DNA of 64,000 nucleotides, taken from positions 124,001 through 188,000 of the forward strand of contig CAVWDU010000007.1 in assembly GCA_963753815.1 (NCBI GenBank), written 5' to 3'. Positions 61,707 to 64,000 of this stretch are shown piece by piece. This DNA comes from CAVWDU01 sp963753815. GTDB taxonomy: Bacteria; Pseudomonadota; Gammaproteobacteria; Pseudomonadales; Halieaceae. Positions within the stretch are counted from its first letter, which is position 1. The number at the start of each line of letters is the position of its first letter. The notes beneath the pieces are model-generated. The model was not told the origin of the DNA, made no database searches, and saw only the letters and a list, made by a program, of their open reading frames with translations. The position numbers were made by a program, and so were the translations under genes.

Positions 61707-62327
61707 TCAACGCACAACCGCTTCGACGGGGAGATTGTTCATTCGCAGGGCGAGCTGGACCCTGTCGCGCACACTCAGTTTCTCGAAAATAGCTGAGAGG
61801 TGTGCCTTGACGGTGCGCTCGGTAATGGCCAGCCTCGCGGCGATCTCCCGGTTGGTAGCACCGAGCGCCACCTGCTCCGCCACCATGCGTTCCCGCGATG
61901 TCAGGCTGGAAAGGTCGGTCTTCATCCGGGTCCGCAGCGAAGGCAGACCACCGGGCGCACCAAAAATCTGCGACCGAAGCTCGGGGGCAATCCACACGCC
62001 ACCGTGCTCTACCACCAGCGCAATCTCCCAGAACTGCCTGGGTGCGGTGAAACTGCAGCAATACCCCATGGCGCCCGCCCGCAACACCCGAACTGCCTCG
62101 CAGGCCTGGAGACGCTCCGCGAGGACGACCACGGGCTGACCCAGTTCGAGCACCCGGCGCAACTGCTGCATGCCCTGCGTTCCGCTGCAGGAGCGCGCAT
62201 CCATCCACAACACACCATGCTGCTGCACGGCCGCGTCTTCCGGACTGCTCACCGCAATCGCGTTGGGAAATGCCGTGTGCCAGCATTCCTCCAGCGTGCC
62301 GCTTGGGGTGATGAACAGGTACTCCAT
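61707..62327 (-). CDS. LuxR/CsgD-like DNA-binding regulator
   Basis: This is a 206-residue transcriptional regulator with a C-terminal LuxR helix-turn-helix (about 140-205: LTSRERMVAEQVALGATNREIAARL, then ERTVKAHLSAIFEKL). The N-terminal domain (1-125) resembles a degenerate receiver of the CsgD sort, with few of the phosphorylation residues. GGAG lies 6 bases before ATG 62327. It precedes the retention-module protein gene by 158 bp on the same strand, so it may control that gene or the lapD-like gene. CsgD-type proteins govern biofilm genes, which fits the neighbourhood. Confidence 0.82.
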   Translation of the reverse strand: MEYLFITPSGTLEECWHTAFPNAIAVSSPEDAAVQQHGVLWMDARSCSGTQGMQQLRRVLELGQPVVVLAERLQACEAVRVLRAGAMGYCCSFTAPRQFWEIALVVEHGGVWIAPELRSQIFGAPGGLPSLRTRMKTDLSSLTSRERMVAEQVALGATNREIAARLAITERTVKAHLSAIFEKLSVRDRVQLALRMNNLPVEAVVR

Positions 62328-62550
62328 GAACGCTCCGTTGCCAGTCCGGGCGGCCGCGCTACCTCGCTTGAGCCCGCGTGCCCGGGGCCGGCTCCGGCCG
62401 ACCGGTACTGTAGAGTATGACAACGCCGGGGAGCGTCCAAATGGCGACTGAGTTGCCGGTCACAGTTCAGGCGAAAATGTCCCAGAGAGCACACGGGAAG
62501 CCCTGCTCTGCAAGCCTAATTCACAGGTGGAGCAGCGCGGTGTGGAAGGG

Positions 62551-63750
62551 TCAGAGTTCCAGTTCCGATCGCGCCGAGGCGAAAGCGTCCAACGCGGAGT
62601 CGAGATCATCGCGGGACAATCCAGCCGACATCTGGGTGCGGATTCGCGCTTTCCCCCGCGGCACTACCGGGAAAGAGAATGCGACCACGTAGACACCACG
62701 CGCCAGCATGGCCTCGGCGAACCTCGCGGCCAGCGCGGCATCATGCAACATGACCGGGATGATAGGATGTTCGCCGGGGAGCAGTTCAAATCCCAGCTTT
62801 TCGAGACCCTCGCGGAAATACGCCGTGTTCTCGTCGAGCTGCCGCCGCAGCCCGGGTTCGTCGGTCACCAGTTCAACGGCCCGGATGGCTCCGGCCACCA
62901 CCGGGGGCGCAACGGTGTTGGAGAACAGGTAGGGCCGCGAGCGCTGTCGCAGCAATGCCACGATATCCTGCCGCGCGGCCGTGTAGCCGCCGCTGGCACC
63001 ACCCAGGGCTTTACCGAGGGTCCCGGTGACGATATCGACCCGATCCATGCAACCCCGCAACTCATGGGTGCCGCGACCGCCAGCGCCGACAAACCCGGTA
63101 GCGTGACAATCGTCGAAATGGACCAGCGCTCCGTAGCGTTCGGCGAGATCACAGATCTCGTCGAGCCGCGCGATGAAACCGTCCATGGAAAACACACCGT
63201 CTGTCGTAATAAGCTTGAACCGGGCCCCACCGGCATCAGCGGCCTGCAGTTGCGCCTCGAGATCGGCCATGTCACTGTTGCGGTAGCGGAAACGCCGCGC
63301 CTTGCAGAGCCGGACGCCGTCGATGATGCTGGCATGGTTCAACTCATCGGAGATGACCGCGTCGTCAGGTCCCAGCAACGTCTCGAAAAGGCCGCCATTG
63401 GCATCGAAGCAGGACGGGTAGAGTATGGTGTCTTCCGTCCCGATAAATTCGCTGAGGGTATCCTCGAGACGCTTGTGCAGCGACTGCGTACCACAGATGA
63501 AACGCACCGAGGCCAGGCCGTAACCCCACTCCTCGAGCCCGCGGGCGGCCGCCCGGTTGACGTCCGGGTGCTGGGCGAGGCCGAGGTAATTGTTGGCGCA
63601 CAGGTTCAATACTTCCTTGCCACCCGCGACACCGACATGCGCTCCCTGCGGTGTGACGAGCTGCCGCTCGTGCTTATACAGGCCCGCCTCTTCGATACCG
63701 CGCAATTCCTGCGCGAGGTGTTCCTGAAACTGCGTGTAAGCTGAACTCAT
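62551..63750 (-). CDS. kbl: Glycine C-acetyltransferase (2-amino-3-ketobutyrate CoA ligase)
   Basis: Kbl cleaves 2-amino-3-oxobutyrate with CoA to glycine and acetyl-CoA, the second step of threonine degradation. The 399 residues match the family. Visible motifs are NLCANNYLGLAQHP near 48-61, GLASVRFICGTQSLHKRLE, HFDDCHATGFVGAGGRGT and the PLP-lysine segment GTLGKALGGASGGY near 244-257. It follows tdh by 12 bp in the same operon, the usual tdh-kbl pair in reversed order. Confidence 0.96.
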   Translation of the reverse strand: MSSAYTQFQEHLAQELRGIEEAGLYKHERQLVTPQGAHVGVAGGKEVLNLCANNYLGLAQHPDVNRAAARGLEEWGYGLASVRFICGTQSLHKRLEDTLSEFIGTEDTILYPSCFDANGGLFETLLGPDDAVISDELNHASIIDGVRLCKARRFRYRNSDMADLEAQLQAADAGGARFKLITTDGVFSMDGFIARLDEICDLAERYGALVHFDDCHATGFVGAGGRGTHELRGCMDRVDIVTGTLGKALGGASGGYTAARQDIVALLRQRSRPYLFSNTVAPPVVAGAIRAVELVTDEPGLRRQLDENTAYFREGLEKLGFELLPGEHPIIPVMLHDAALAARFAEAMLARGVYVVAFSFPVVPRGKARIRTQMSAGLSRDDLDSALDAFASARSELEL

Positions 63751-63762
63751 CTCTCTCGACCC

Positions 63763-64000
63763 TCACTCCCAATTGAGTACGACCTTGCAGGCATCCCCCG
63801 ATTTCATCACCTCGAACCCGCGCTGGAACTCCTGGTAAGGCATGCGATGGGTGATAACCGGTGAAACGTCCAGGCCGTTGTCTACCATTACCGACATCTT
63901 GTACCAGGTCTCGTACATTTCCCGGCCATAGATTCCCTTCAGGGTGAGCATGTTGAAGATTACCGTGGTCCAGTCTATAGCCGTGTTCCCGGAGGGAATA
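63763..64000 (-). CDS. tdh: L-threonine 3-dehydrogenase (partial, N-terminus outside window)
   Basis: This is the last 78 residues of a zinc medium-chain dehydrogenase that oxidises L-threonine to 2-amino-3-oxobutyrate. The segments NTAIDWTTVIF, LTLKGIYGREMYETWYKM and GLDVSPVITHRMP match the C-terminus of Tdh closely, and the ending CKVVLNWE is typical. The start lies right of the window. The gene sits 12 bp upstream of kbl on the same strand, so the two are one threonine-catabolism operon. Confidence 0.93.
   Translation of the reverse strand, partial: IPSGNTAIDWTTVIFNMLTLKGIYGREMYETWYKMSVMVDNGLDVSPVITHRMPYQEFQRGFEVMKSGDACKVVLNWE

Noticed and set aside
1..64000. CRISPR array, tRNA, rRNA or prophage
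   Set aside because: No regularly spaced repeats, cloverleaf-like tRNA ends, rRNA core sequences or phage structural genes were seen on either strand.

Overview
The window reads as chromosomal DNA of a high-GC, free-living gammaproteobacterium. The gene set fits marine or sediment lineages of the Halieaceae or Woeseiaceae/Steroidobacterales kind: PpnN, a LapD-type c-di-GMP receptor, a DUF3391 HD-GYP protein, a TPR-sulfotransferase, fused indolepyruvate ferredoxin oxidoreductase, cyanophycin genes and several exported quinoproteins. Placement below class level is inference. I see no rRNA, tRNA, CRISPR array, intact insertion sequence or prophage. Coding density is high, many genes are translationally coupled, and GTG or TTG starts are frequent.

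Layout. 1-2103 (-): end of an efflux operon (HlyD adaptor and outer-membrane factor). 2394-4057 (+): two-subunit aconitase X. 4172-8582: a pirin gene and a convergent indolepyruvate ferredoxin oxidoreductase gene, each with an apparent single-base frameshift. 8864-11960 (-): kynureninase, a fasciclin protein with a clear terminator, and a bactofilin. 12414-18366: DUF885 protein, MFS transporter, TPR-sulfotransferase, quinone-oxidoreductase-type dehydrogenase. 18547-24408 (+): a two-gene AddAB-like helicase/nuclease. 24637-24792: a 51-residue basic protein. 24831-27611 (-): GltS symporter and a TAXI binding lipoprotein with 3 bp between them. 27666-31165: an N-acyltransferase-like protein, RlpA, a secreted-looking D-2-hydroxyacid dehydrogenase, YtfJ and a PGPGW protein. 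31230-32666: dynamin-like GTPase.

32748-40757 is a cyanophycin locus. CphA, a shorter Mur-ligase paralogue and an IadA-type beta-aspartyl dipeptidase are on the minus strand. A divergent double-domain cyanophycinase completes a synthesis, depolymerisation and dipeptide-hydrolysis cycle for the Asp/Arg storage polymer. 40797-48502: GNAT, exported methyltransferase, PpnN, HD-GYP, aspartate/glutamate racemase family protein, D-cysteine desulfhydrase and DUF819 permease. The racemase and desulfhydrase form a D-amino-acid pair.

48636-52188: VOC protein, an AarF/UbiB kinase and a small helical protein. 52411-58109 (+): a tightly packed three-gene exported quinoprotein/cytochrome c operon. 58352-62327: LapD-like receptor, a small protein whose N-terminus resembles an adhesin retention module, and a LuxR-type regulator. 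62551-64000 (-): the threonine-degradation pair kbl and tdh, with tdh cut by the window edge.

The observations most worth following are the double cyanophycinase with a catalytically dead second half, the gltS-TAXI pairing without TRAP membrane subunits, the quinoprotein operon, the LapD/retention-module pair, and a palindromic intergenic element in three copies. Three single-base frameshifts (near 4893, 5340 and 18610) must be checked against reads before any biology is inferred from them.
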